Source of the DNA: Pseudarthrobacter sp. SSS035
Lineage (GTDB): Bacteria > Actinomycetota > Actinomycetes > Actinomycetales > Micrococcaceae
Reading direction: 5' to 3'
DNA length: 64,000 nt
Assembly: GCF_023273875.1 (NCBI RefSeq)
Contig: NZ_CP096882.1
Coordinates: forward strand, 3,038,001 to 3,102,000
Position numbers and translations under genes: made by a program. Position 1 is the first letter of the stretch. Each line of letters starts with the position of its first letter. The notes beneath the pieces were generated by a model. It was not told where the DNA came from and ran no database searches. It saw only the letters and a list, made by a program, of their open reading frames with translations. Of the stretch, positions 1 to 7,583 are shown one piece after another.

Positions 1-132
1 GAAACCCCCGTGCTGCTGGCCCCGCTGCTCAGCACGGTCCCGCTGCAGATCTTCGCCCTGGCCCTCGCCTCGGCCAAGGGCTACGACGTGGACCAGCCCC
101 GCAACCTCGCCAAGAGCGTCACCGTAGAGTAA
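1..132 (+). CDS. C-terminal end of a GlmS-like SIS-domain protein (partial)
   Basis: The window opens inside this gene; only the last 43 codons are present, ending in TAA. The tail DQPRNLAKSVTVE is the characteristic C-terminus of glucosamine-6-phosphate synthase (GlmS) and of shorter SIS-domain sugar-phosphate isomerases derived from it. In GlmS this end closes the isomerase domain, which makes glucosamine-6-phosphate for cell-wall precursors. Whether the full protein also has the N-terminal glutaminase domain cannot be seen. The shorter SIS-only form, often linked to amino-sugar catabolism, is equally possible. Confidence 0.8.
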   Translation, partial: ETPVLLAPLLSTVPLQIFALALASAKGYDVDQPRNLAKSVTVE

Positions 133-968
133 CCGCCGGCCGGTCGTTGGGGGAGTTGAGCGGCCTGTTTCAGGTACGTTCTAGTGCTACCTGAGTAGGT
201 GATTGACCTTGCCCACTGAAATGCAGGTAATCAGTACTCGTGGCCTGGGCATATGGTGTGGATTATGTTCGGCACATGGGCGGAATGCGAGTGAGAAGCA
301 CATCCGGAAGTCTCACCTCGGGCGGATCGTAATGGACAACAAGACGAGGCTTCAAGTAGGACTTTTTGGCGTGAAGGATGGTGTTGTCTGGGTTGCTGAC
401 GATGTGTTCGTGACCCGGTGGGCTGAAGATGTCCTGGTTGAAAGGTGGACAGGGACCCGGCTCGTCGCGGTCCTGGTCCGCCGAGGCGGGGTCGGAATGA
501 TGCAAACCATCTGGATGAAGTTGAATGCGGTTGCCATTGACGCGGGCTGGACTTCTACCGCTCCTTCAACGCGAAGGTAACGCGCCACTCCGGAAGCTCG
601 ATGACCTCCCTGACGCTGCCGATGGCCAGATTTTCGTTGGGTAGCATGCACGTGTTCGTCGGCTTTGCGTTGCCGAGCAATGCCAGCGCCTCGACCAGGC
701 GGCTTGGAGGCCGAAGGCTGCGAGAAGTGGCTGAAGTCCTCGGAAGCGGCCTGCCTGTCCGCAGCATCGGCCCGCGTTGTCGCTGAAGTGAGCCGTGAAG
801 ACCGCGGTGACCTGTTCGGTCACTATCGGGTCGTTGCTTGCAACCGGGAACTGGTCGCAGTACTCCAACTAGGGTTGTGCAGCTCGGTGCAAATGTCGAC
901 TGGAAAGACTCAGCCTCTACCCGGGCGCGGAAGGGCTTGGGCAATCCCGGGCCGGTATTATGTGCTGG
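133..968. other. 836-bp gap with no gene I can support
   Basis: Open frames exist on both strands but none has a recognisable domain or a ribosome site. On the minus strand, about 555-868, two overlapping frames read as one plausible but broken protein: it starts MEYCDQFPVASNDP and ends IELPEWRVTFALKER, with the frame changing near position 700. This could be a decayed gene. I do not recognise a family. The last bases contain the promoter of the SGNH gene that follows. Confidence 0.4.
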
Positions 969-1799
969 GTGACGAGAAATGGTGCGGGACTCAACGTGAC
1001 CAAGCAGGAGTGGATCAAGTACGGTGCACTTTTTCTGTTGGCCGTAGTTGCCTTCGGCGTAGCAGGTATCGCTCTGACGAATCCGCGCGGCGCAGGCGAA
1101 GCCAGCAACACGGTGACGGTAACCCCGGCGGCGGCCACGGCGACTGCCAGTGCGCCCCCTGCACCCACGCCCACAGCTACTGCAACGGCCCAACGGTTGG
1201 GAATCCAGCTTCCCGCCGACCCCGTCGTCCTTATTCTGGGTGATTCGTACACTGCCGGTGACGGCGCGGACCGGCCAGACCAGGGATGGGCCTACCTTGT
1301 TGCCGGCTCGCTCGGATATCCCACGAACATCGACGGTGTGGGCGGAACCGGCTTCGCGTGGGGCGGCGGCGCACAGGACAACCAGGCTCTTGAGTACGAA
1401 GTTCGGCTGCAGAGAATCGCTGAGAACCCCGTCTTCGTCCCCAACGTCCTCATCCTTCAAGGCGGACAGAACGACTCTCTCATCAACAATCCTGATGAAA
1501 TCCAAACCGCCACGGCGCGGACCATTGAGTCGGCCCGCAGGTTCTGGCCGGGCGTCCAGGTAGTAGTACTTGGCCCATCCGCCCCACAACCGCTCGCGGA
1601 GGAACTGCGTAGTGCGAACAGCGCAGTCCGCGCTGGGGCCGCAGCCGCTAAGGCTCCGTTCATCGACGCCAGCGATGCTGGCTGGTTCACAAGTGCCAAC
1701 AGCCCAGAGTTCGATTTTGACGGCTCCCACGTGAACACCGCCGGCCACAATCACATTGCTGAGAAGTTCCTGGAGTCTTGGGTCACGCTGATCCAATGA
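969..1799 (+). CDS. Membrane-anchored SGNH/GDSL hydrolase, copy 1
   Basis: A 276-aa single-pass protein. A short basic N-terminus leads into a transmembrane helix at about residues 10-30, followed by an Ala/Thr/Pro-rich linker and an extracytoplasmic SGNH esterase domain. Visible blocks are ILGDSYTAG (nucleophile Ser), GGTGF, LQGGQND (oxyanion Asn) and DGSHVNTAGH (catalytic Asp and His). Such domains add or remove acyl groups on surface glycans. It is a close paralog of the gene at 3292-4116, and the pair brackets an acyltransferase. I chose GTG 969 because a TATTAT -10-like hexamer (956-961) sits 7 nt upstream in both copies, which fits a leaderless mRNA. ATG 960 is the alternative start. 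Confidence 0.85.
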   Translation: MTRNGAGLNVTKQEWIKYGALFLLAVVAFGVAGIALTNPRGAGEASNTVTVTPAAATATASAPPAPTPTATATAQRLGIQLPADPVVLILGDSYTAGDGADRPDQGWAYLVAGSLGYPTNIDGVGGTGFAWGGGAQDNQALEYEVRLQRIAENPVFVPNVLILQGGQNDSLINNPDEIQTATARTIESARRFWPGVQVVVLGPSAPQPLAEELRSANSAVRAGAAAAKAPFIDASDAGWFTSANSPEFDFDGSHVNTAGHNHIAEKFLESWVTLIQ

Positions 1800-1900
1800 G
1801 CTAGGTTCGGGCCCAGACGGGCGCGGTTCGTGCTCTCGCATCCAGCTGGCGCCCAGCCTTCAGTCAGCTGAGCATATGGAACCTTATCTATGCTCGATGA

Positions 1901-3106
1901 GTGATTTTTCGGCCAAGTACGCGACTCCCGACCATGGTGGAACGCCCGCCGGCCCCCGGTTCCGGATTGATGTCCGGGCGGCAGCACGCACTCGATGGCC
2001 TGCGCACCGTCGCGGTGATCGGCGTCTTTCTCTTCCACACCGTCACCGGGTTCGCCCCCGGTGGATCCATTGGCGTGGACGTATTCTTCACGCTCAGCGG
2101 CTTTGTGATCACTCTCCTGATCATGAAGGAGTACCGCTCCACGGGCAAGCTGCGGCTTGGCGTTTTCTACGCCAAACGGCTCGCCCGGCTCTGGCCGGCG
2201 CTGCTGGTTCTTTGTGCTGTCGTGGTTATGGTCGGCCTGATCTTTCCGTCGTCGGGGTGGGGCGGTCAGGAAGCCGATGCCATTCCGGCGGCTGGCTACC
2301 TGATGAACCTGTCCAACTTCGGAGCCTTCGGTTCCTCAACCGGCGGCGGTGCGCTGAGCCCAACCTGGACGCTCGCCGTCGAGGAGCAGTTCTACCTGGT
2401 CTGGCCAGTGCTCCTTCTGCTGATGCTGAGGTTCTGGAAGGTCCGCACGGTCGCCTGGATAACGGCCGTCCTGGCGGCGGGGTTCCTGGTTTCACGCTTC
2501 TTCCTGGTCTCCGGCGGGGCATCGCTGGCCCGGATTTACAACGGACCGGATACACGGGCCGACGAGTTGCTGCTGGGGTGCGCCGTGGCCCTGGTGTTGT
2601 CGTGCATCAGCCCAGGCTCGCGGCTCCACGGCTCGCTGCAGGCCGGTGTGCGCCGGTTCGGTCCGCTAGCGGGGCTCGCCCTGGTGCTGGCCGTGTTCAT
2701 GCTCAAAGAGCCCACCGAACCCAGTGCCTGGTTTGATATCTTCTGGACCGCCGGTCCAACTGCCTTGGCAATACTGGCCGGGCTGGCCATCGGGTGGCTT
2801 GTCCTGCTGCCAGAAGGCCTCGTCTCAAAGATCCTGGGCCACCGCTGGCTTTCCCGCCCTGGCCGGGACCTGTCCTACGGGATGTACCTTTGGCACTTGC
2901 CGATCTTTATCCTGCTCATTCCTCTCGTCCCATCACTGGCCGTCCGCGTACCGCTGACGGCAATCCTGACAGTGCTGATGGCTTACCTGTCCTTCCGATT
3001 TGTGGAAACACCCATCCGCCGCTGGGCATCCAGAAGGTTGGACCCCGCCGTCGTCCGTCCCGCTCCGGAGCCCGTCCGGGAACTGGAGCTCGCCGGACGG
3101 ACCTAG
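1901..3106 (+). CDS. OafA/YrhL-type acyltransferase 3 family membrane protein
   Basis: About 400 aa with roughly ten membrane helices and the acyltransferase-3 signatures: HALDGLRTVAVIGVFLFH near the start, GVDVFFTLSGFVITLL, and WTLAVEEQFYLVWP. These enzymes move acyl groups, usually acetyl, from cytoplasmic acyl-CoA across the membrane onto cell-surface or secreted glycans. Many relatives carry a fused C-terminal SGNH domain. This one lacks it, but a separate SGNH gene lies on each side, so the two functions may be split between proteins. The start is uncertain: GTG 1901 (no ribosome site, a TATGCT hexamer just upstream), ATG 1934 or ATG 1970. Confidence 0.9.
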   Translation: MIFRPSTRLPTMVERPPAPGSGLMSGRQHALDGLRTVAVIGVFLFHTVTGFAPGGSIGVDVFFTLSGFVITLLIMKEYRSTGKLRLGVFYAKRLARLWPALLVLCAVVVMVGLIFPSSGWGGQEADAIPAAGYLMNLSNFGAFGSSTGGGALSPTWTLAVEEQFYLVWPVLLLLMLRFWKVRTVAWITAVLAAGFLVSRFFLVSGGASLARIYNGPDTRADELLLGCAVALVLSCISPGSRLHGSLQAGVRRFGPLAGLALVLAVFMLKEPTEPSAWFDIFWTAGPTALAILAGLAIGWLVLLPEGLVSKILGHRWLSRPGRDLSYGMYLWHLPIFILLIPLVPSLAVRVPLTAILTVLMAYLSFRFVETPIRRWASRRLDPAVVRPAPEPVRELELAGRT

Positions 3107-3111
3107 GCTCC

Positions 3112-3246
3112 TTCGCGCCGAGACGACGGTCTGGAGCCTGAGCACGACCGAGGAGGCCAGCACCACCGTCGGGATTGGGCACTTTGGTGACCAGGCCGTC
3201 GTCGACCATTGCCCGGGCCTGTGCCGAGACGGATCACCTCTTACCT
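3112..3246 (-). pseudogene. Possible remnant of a MarR-family regulator
   Basis: On the minus strand this stretch reads SAQARAMVDDGLVTKVPNPD and then, after a frame change, LASSVVLRLQT. The pair resembles the wing of MarR regulators, where a 'DDGLV.R.P.P.DGRAS' segment is followed by a hydrophobic strand. Nothing upstream or downstream completes a protein. The similarity is short and the reading is tentative. Confidence 0.3.
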
Positions 3247-3291
3247 GAACAAACTGAGTTTCTCCGCGACGACGCCGGTATGATGTGCCGG

Positions 3292-4116
3292 GTGACGGGA
3301 AACGGTGGTGGACTTAACCTGACCAAGCAGGAATGGATCAAGTACGGAGCACTCTTTCTGCTGGCCGTCGTTGCCTTCGGGGTAGCAGGAATCGCCCTGA
3401 CGAATCCGCGCGGCCCAGGCGAAGCCGTCAGCCCTGTGACGGCAAGCTCTCCGGTGGCCACGCCGACTGCTACGGCAACCCAGGCACCTACAGCCACCGC
3501 AACGGCTCAACGGCTGAAAATTCAGCTTCCCGCCCAGCCCGTCCTCCTGATTCTTGGCGATTCGTACACTGCCGGTGTGGGCGCGGAACTGCCAGACCAG
3601 GGGTGGGCGTACGTTGTTGCCAACGCACTCGGATACCCCACCAACATCGACGGTGAGGGCGGAACCGGCTTCGCGTGGGGCGGTGGTCCGCAGGACAGCG
3701 CGGCCCGTGAGTACGAGGTCCGGTTGCGGGAAGCCGCTGCGGATCCGCGCTTCGTCCCCAACGTCCTCATACTGCAAGGCGGCCAGAACGACGCCCTGGC
3801 CACCAGCCCTGATGAAATCCAATCCGCCACGGCGCAGACCATCGAGGCGGCCCGCAGGTTGTGGCCCGGCGTCCAGGTAGTGGTTCTTGGGCCCTCGGCC
3901 CCCCAGCCGTTAGCGGAGGAACTGCAAGGTGCGAACAGCGCCGTCCGCGCCGGGGCCGCAGCCGCTGGTGCTCCGTTCATCGACGCCTACGGGGCCGGCT
4001 GGTTCACGGGTGCCAACAGCCCGGGATTCGACTTTGACGGTGCGCACCCGAACACCGCCGGCCACGCGCATCTTGCTGAGAAGTTCCTGGAGTCCTGGGC
4101 CACGCTGATTCAGTAA
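3292..4116 (+). CDS. Membrane-anchored SGNH/GDSL hydrolase, copy 2
   Basis: A 274-aa paralog of the hydrolase at 969-1799 with the same architecture: N-terminal membrane helix, Thr/Ala/Pro-rich linker, then an SGNH domain with ILGDSYTAG, GGTGF, LQGGQND and DGAHPNTAGH. The two proteins are near-identical over most of the catalytic domain and diverge most in the linker, which indicates tandem duplication around the acyltransferase gene. GTG 3292 is preferred because TATGAT (3279-3284) lies 7 nt upstream at the same spacing as in copy 1. The ATGs at 3280 and 3283 are alternatives. It probably acts on the same surface polymer as the acyltransferase. Confidence 0.85.
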   Translation: MTGNGGGLNLTKQEWIKYGALFLLAVVAFGVAGIALTNPRGPGEAVSPVTASSPVATPTATATQAPTATATAQRLKIQLPAQPVLLILGDSYTAGVGAELPDQGWAYVVANALGYPTNIDGEGGTGFAWGGGPQDSAAREYEVRLREAAADPRFVPNVLILQGGQNDALATSPDEIQSATAQTIEAARRLWPGVQVVVLGPSAPQPLAEELQGANSAVRAGAAAAGAPFIDAYGAGWFTGANSPGFDFDGAHPNTAGHAHLAEKFLESWATLIQ

Positions 4117-4157
4117 GCCGCCTCCCGCGGACGCGGCGATGCCTCGGACACCATCTA

Positions 4158-4631
4158 CTAGCGCGTATCAACATCCTCAAACACCAGAAAAGTCTGCGTG
4201 TCCTGGACGCCCGGCATCGCCTGCAGCTGGTCGAAAATCACCCGCCGCAGGTCGGTGTTGTCGATGGCGCGCACCAGCAGGATCACGTCAAAATCGCCGC
4301 CCACGAGCGCGATGTGATGAACCTCCGGAATCGCACGTAACTGTTCGCGCAGCTCACGCCATGAATGCTGGCTCACCTTCAGCGTCACGTAGGCGGAGGA
4401 CTTCAGCCCGGCCTTGATGGGGTCCACCAGGGCCGTGAATTTGGTCAGGACGCCTTCGCCGGTCAGCCTGGCAATGCGGGTGTACGCGTGGGCCCGGGAG
4501 ATGTGGACGTTCTCGGCCACCTGCGTCACGGACATCCTCCCGTCCCGGGTGAGTTCGGCGATGATCCGGCGATCGACGTCGTCCAGCGGCACCTCACCGG
4601 GCTCTCCTTCAAGTCGTGCCAATTCGTCCAC
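4158..4631 (-). CDS. Lrp/AsnC-family transcriptional regulator, probable bkd regulator
   Basis: 157 aa with an N-terminal winged helix-turn-helix (DVDRRIIAELTRDGRMSVTQ, then ENVHISRAHAYTRIARL) and a C-terminal RAM/AsnC ligand domain (HIALVGGDFDVILLVRAIDN). Lrp-type proteins sense amino acids and often sit divergently from the branched-chain 2-oxoacid dehydrogenase operon as BkdR. Here the gene diverges from a stretch that still holds a copy of the bkd promoter region and a bkdB fragment, while the intact operon starts 1.7 kb away. So its original target was probably the operon whose scar is next to it. The start is GTG 4631. Confidence 0.88.
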   Translation of the reverse strand: MDELARLEGEPGEVPLDDVDRRIIAELTRDGRMSVTQVAENVHISRAHAYTRIARLTGEGVLTKFTALVDPIKAGLKSSAYVTLKVSQHSWRELREQLRAIPEVHHIALVGGDFDVILLVRAIDNTDLRRVIFDQLQAMPGVQDTQTFLVFEDVDTR

Positions 4632-4698
4632 CGCTCCCGCTCGTTGTCCAGATCACATTTCAATTCGTCTTCCAGAGTAGGTCCATCCGGCGGAACCT

Positions 4699-4769
4699 TC
4701 CACGATTCGGCGAACTACTGGATACGAAACTTCCTCGAGGGCCATACTGGAACCGACTAGTGGCTACAG
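4699..4769 (+). repeat. Duplicated bkd promoter/leader segment, left copy
   Basis: This 71-bp stretch matches 6283-6353 directly upstream of the intact bkdA. The last 54 bp (from TACTGGATACGAAAC to GACTAGTGGCTACAG) align without gaps and with only a few mismatches. In the intact copy the segment ends about 12 bp before the bkdA start, so it carries the operon's leader. Here it runs straight into a fragment of bkdB, showing that bkdA has been lost from this copy. Confidence 0.88.
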
Positions 4770-4783
4770 GTGGACCCGGACGG

Positions 4784-4883
4784 GCCGATCCGTCCGTGCT
4801 CGTCTTCGGCGAGGACGTGGGCCGCCTGGGAGGGGATTTCCACATCACCGACGGGCTGACTGCTGAATTCGGGGAGCATGCAG
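4784..4883 (+). pseudogene. Internal fragment of a second bkdB (E1 beta)
   Basis: About 100 bp read DPSVLVFGEDVGRLGGDF and then HITDGLTAEFGEHA, matching residues about 54-85 of the intact E1 beta (DPSVLVFGEDVGLLGGVF, RITDGLTKTFGEQ). DNA identity to about 7739-7837 is high but clearly not complete. The fragment has no start and no continuation, and ends just before the toxin-antitoxin module. It is the left-hand relic of another bkd operon. Confidence 0.85.
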
Positions 4884-4941
4884 GAGACTCGGCCGCTGCA
4901 TTAGCTTTTTGCGCCGGGCGCGGCACATGGGGGCGTAGCGC

Positions 4942-5193
4942 TCACTGTTCGGACAGGAGCTTCAGGTATTGCTTGCGGGCGGGCATGGCATGAATGACCA
5001 TTTCGTTTCCGCTGTCGAACCGTAAGACGACTAGCTCCAGCAGCGTCCCTTGAATGTCGAAGCCCAAGATGAGCCGGCGTGCAGGGCTTCCATCGTCGAG
5101 GTAGCTTTCATGGATGCCGTTAGCAACTGCGTGTAGAGCGTCTTCCTCACTTACTCCATGTTTTCTGACCGAAATGCGGACAGTTCGTTTCAC
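4942..5193 (-). CDS. Small BrnT-like toxin candidate of a type II TA module
   Basis: 83 aa. The protein shows a KHGVSEEDALHAV helix, an LLELVVLRF strand and a C-terminal HAMPARKQYLKLL segment. This layout recalls BrnT/RelE-superfamily ribonuclease toxins ('KHG.s.e.A', 'R.i.aR.a'). The same pattern occurs in the protein encoded at 35687-35965 (KHGIDHEDALYAI, LLEVMVVIT, HVMEARRKIL), so both belong to one family. It is translationally coupled to the ribbon-helix-helix gene upstream through a 4-bp ATGA overlap. Toxin activity is inferred; catalytic residues cannot be assigned by eye. Confidence 0.7.
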   Translation of the reverse strand: MKRTVRISVRKHGVSEEDALHAVANGIHESYLDDGSPARRLILGFDIQGTLLELVVLRFDSGNEMVIHAMPARKQYLKLLSEQ

Positions 5194-5462
5194 GAAGCGT
5201 GCAAGTAGTGCCGAACCGCGTCGCGAATCAGAACGGATTTACTGATATGCCTTTCGGCAGCGCTCTGCGACAATAGCTCCGCCAATTCCGGTTCCAGACG
5301 CACGGACAGCTGCACGCCGGGACTTTGCCCCAACGACGGGCGGCCTCGCCGAGGAGCATGCAGCTTCTCGACTTCATAGCCTGCTTCAGCTTCATTTGCC
5401 CAGGCCTGAATCATCTCTTCCGTGACCGGCAGGCCGTCGATGGTTTCCCGTATTTTTGTCAT
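5190..5462 (-). CDS. Ribbon-helix-helix antitoxin of the TA module
   Basis: 90 aa. The C-terminal half is a ribbon-helix-helix DNA-binding domain (VQLSVRLEPELAELLSQSA, then HISKSVLIRDAVRHYLHAS). The N-terminal half (LPVTEEMIQAWANEAEAGYE) is acidic and probably wraps the toxin. It precedes the toxin gene with a 4-bp overlap, the usual antitoxin-first order. A GRPSL linker motif is shared, as GKPSL, with the antitoxin at 35331-35690, so the two modules are related although their gene orders are opposite. It should repress its own promoter. Confidence 0.8.
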   Translation of the reverse strand: MTKIRETIDGLPVTEEMIQAWANEAEAGYEVEKLHAPRRGRPSLGQSPGVQLSVRLEPELAELLSQSAAERHISKSVLIRDAVRHYLHAS

Positions 5463-5487
5463 ACATAAATAATACGCTTCGACCCCA

Positions 5488-5733
5488 TTGTTGGTAACCC
5501 CAAATACCGGGCGGGAGCGGCTGCGGCCGCGCTGCCCCCGAGCCGGTCACCGGCTTGCCGCCGGAGGTTCGACGGCGGTGGCCTGCTCCTCGCCGGAGTC
5601 GTCGGCACGATCATTCTCGCCGGCGTGCTGGCGGCAACCGCGGGCACCTTCCCCCAAGTCCACGCCGACGCCGACTCCCAGCGCGTCGCTCACTGCCGAG
5701 CCGCCGTCCGCCGCACCGGTCAACGTGAAATGA
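5488..5733 (+). pseudogene. Probable decayed secreted or lipoprotein-like fragment
   Basis: One forward frame encodes a hydrophobic segment (DGGGLLLAGVVGTIILAGVL, about 5570-5629) like a signal or membrane helix. Immediately after it another frame gives a Pro/Ser/Thr linker (PSPKSTPTPTPSASLTAEPP) ending at a stop. Joined by a frameshift they would form the N-terminus of an exported protein, but nothing follows. No ribosome site is evident. It may be debris from the same rearrangement that placed the TA module here. Confidence 0.3.
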
Positions 5734-5743
5734 ACTGACACCA

Positions 5744-5761
5744 TATCGGTTGCAACCGATA
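5744..5761. promoter_or_regulatory. 18-bp perfect palindrome, likely operator of the Xre gene
   Basis: TATCGGTTGCAACCGATA is a perfect palindrome ending 27 bp before the ATG of the HTH gene. HigA-type and NadS-type antitoxins bind palindromes of this kind to repress themselves. It has stayed intact although the gene downstream carries a frameshift. Confidence 0.7.
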
Positions 5762-5788
5762 GTTAGGTAACCGCGAAGGGAGACGGTA

Positions 5789-6099
5789 ATGAGCCAACTC
5801 TTTGACGAGCTCGGCATTGACGCTGAAGACTCGTTGGTAGTTCATGCGAAGGAGGATGCCCGTACGCTGACGGAAACCATCCTTCAGCTGGTGGAGCGCC
5901 GGAAGCACCTGAAATAAAACAGAGCCAACTAGCCAAAATTATGGGAACGTCCCAGTCGACGGTCTCCGAGTTTGAGCGACTCGGAGGCAACCCGACGCTG
6001 TTCACGCTCCAGCGATACGCTCGCTCCGTGGACGCAGAGCTTGTTATTCAGGTGAAAGCCCGCAAAAGTCGCTGCCACCAGCCCGAGGGTGGACCGTGA
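5789..6099 (+). pseudogene. Frameshifted Xre/HigA-like antitoxin
   Basis: ATG 5789 has a good ribosome site (AAGGGAGA) and opens a frame starting MSQLFDELGIDAEDSLVV that stops at TAA 5915 after RRKHLK. The next frame then continues as QSQLAKIMGTSQSTVSEFE followed by GGNPTLFTLQRYARSVDAEL, a textbook HTH_3 domain, ending at TGA 6097. A single missing base near 5914 explains the break. Restored, the protein would be about 103 aa, similar in layout to HigA/NadS antitoxins. No toxin partner is seen on either side. A sequencing error cannot be excluded. Confidence 0.8.
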
Positions 6100-6127
6100 A
6101 CTCTGACGAACAAGTCGAGTGAAATTG

Positions 6128-6160
6128 TCGCCTCCGCCAATAAGGCTGGGGCGATTTTTT
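6128..6160 (+). terminator. Rho-independent terminator after the Xre remnant
   Basis: TCGCCTCCGCC and GGCTGGGGCGA pair around an AATAA loop and are followed directly by TTTTTT. It ends transcripts from the antitoxin promoter before the bkd promoter region. Confidence 0.75.
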
Positions 6161-6282
6161 ATCCCTGGGCGATGCCGACACCGCCCGGACCGATATGCGT
6201 GCCAATACGTCCACGGCTCCTTGCTGCAGCGCCACCGCTGGTTGCGATTCGTCTCTCAAAATGACCGTAAGCATCGGTATTC

Positions 6283-6353
6283 TCCATGATTCGCTCAGGT
6301 ACTGGATACGAAACTTGCCCCGGGGCCATACTGGAACCGACTAGTGGCTACAG
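6283..6353 (+). repeat. bkd promoter/leader segment, intact copy
   Basis: Partner of the repeat at 4699-4769. It leads directly to the bkdA ribosome site (AGAAGGACGG) and ATG 6366, so it should contain the operon's promoter or the regulator's binding site. Confidence 0.85.
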
Positions 6354-6365
6354 AAGGACGGACCA

Positions 6366-7583
6366 ATGACGATCTCCGCGGACCACCCTGCGTCGGACCA
6401 GGCCCAGCGTTTGCCGGCTGAAGATGCCGTATCCGAAGCGGTGCGCAAGTTCGGCATCACGGTGGAGGATTACATGCTGCCCGCCCGGCACCAGATCCAG
6501 ATGGTGGACCCGGAGGGACGGCTCCTGGCAGAAGGCGAGCAGGGCACAGAGCCCGGCCACGAGTATCCGGTGCCCGCCGATGAGGAACTGCTGGCCGCTT
6601 ACGAGCAGCTCGTCGTCGGGCGCCGCGTCAACGATCAGAATTCGGCGCTGGTCCGCCAGGGCCGCATGGCGGTGTACCCGTCCAGCCATGGCCAGGAAGC
6701 CTGCCAGGTGGCGGCCGCTCTCTGCCTTTCCGACGGCGACTGGCTGTTCCCCACCTACCGGGACGCCGTGGCGGTCATGGCCCGGGGGGTTGATCCGGTG
6801 GAGACCATGACCATCTTCCGGGGTGACTGGCACAGCGGCTACGATCCGGCCAGGCACAAGGTGGGCATCCAGTGCACGCCGCTCACGACGCAGCTGCTCC
6901 ATGGCGTGGGGGTTGCGCACGCGGCAAAGCTCCGCGGCGAGGACACCGTTGTCCTGGCGATGTGCGGGGACGGCGCCACCAGCGAGGGTGACTTCCATGA
7001 GGCCCTGAACTTCGCCGCCGTCTTCCACCTGCCGGTGGTCTTCTTTGTCCAGAACAACAAGTACGCCATCTCGGTGCCGCTGGCGCACCAGTCCGTGGCG
7101 CCGTCGCTCGCCCACAAGGCCGTGGGCTACGGCATGGCCGGCGAACGGGTGGACGGCAACGACGTGGTTGCCCTCCTCGCCGTGCTGGACCGGGCCGTGA
7201 AGCTCGCCCGGGAAGGTTCCGGGCCACTCCTCGTGGAGGCACACACGTACCGGATGCAGGCACACACCAACGCCGACGATGCCACCCGCTACCGGCAGGA
7301 CAGCGAGGTGGCCGAGTGGCAGGCCAAGGATCCCATCAGCCGGATGAAGACGTACCTCACCGGGCGTGGACTGCTGGACGACGACGGTGCCGCGCGGATC
7401 GCTGCTCACGCTGAGGACGTTGCCACCCAGCTGCGGGACGGCCTGGGCGAGGACGTCCCGGTGGACCCCCAGGAACTCTTCCGGCACGTGTTCTCCGTGC
7501 CAACACCACAGCTGAAAGAGCAGTCGGCCATGCTGGCCGATGAACTTGCCCGCGAAGCGTCGTCTGAGGAGTCGCCGAAATGA
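6366..7583 (+). CDS. bkdA: Branched-chain 2-oxoacid dehydrogenase E1 alpha subunit
   Basis: 405 aa thiamine-diphosphate enzyme subunit. It decarboxylates branched-chain 2-oxoacids, or possibly pyruvate, and passes the acyl group to the lipoyl domain of E2. The ThDP motif is clear: GDGATSEGDFHEAL, a spacer, then VQNNKYAIS. SSHGQEACQVA and FPTYRDAVAVMARGV are typical of E1 alpha. ATG 6366 follows an AGAAGGACGG ribosome site. The stop overlaps the E1 beta start by 4 bp, so the subunits are translationally coupled. The Lrp regulator close by favours branched-chain over pyruvate use, but sequence alone does not settle the substrate. Confidence 0.92.
   Translation: MTISADHPASDQAQRLPAEDAVSEAVRKFGITVEDYMLPARHQIQMVDPEGRLLAEGEQGTEPGHEYPVPADEELLAAYEQLVVGRRVNDQNSALVRQGRMAVYPSSHGQEACQVAAALCLSDGDWLFPTYRDAVAVMARGVDPVETMTIFRGDWHSGYDPARHKVGIQCTPLTTQLLHGVGVAHAAKLRGEDTVVLAMCGDGATSEGDFHEALNFAAVFHLPVVFFVQNNKYAISVPLAHQSVAPSLAHKAVGYGMAGERVDGNDVVALLAVLDRAVKLAREGSGPLLVEAHTYRMQAHTNADDATRYRQDSEVAEWQAKDPISRMKTYLTGRGLLDDDGAARIAAHAEDVATQLRDGLGEDVPVDPQELFRHVFSVPTPQLKEQSAMLADELAREASSEESPK

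Noticed and set aside
203..580. 125-codon forward frame in the first gap
   Set aside because: GC at third positions is moderate, but there is no ribosome site, domain or operon partner.
555..1841. Long minus-strand frame of 428 codons opposite the first SGNH gene
   Set aside because: It is the antisense of a gene with clear catalytic motifs and is Arg/Ser/Gly-rich low-complexity, as expected for GC-rich shadow frames.
6348..7487. 379-codon minus-strand frame opposite bkdA
   Set aside because: Antisense of a well-supported E1 alpha gene; no domain, and the composition is typical of a shadow frame.
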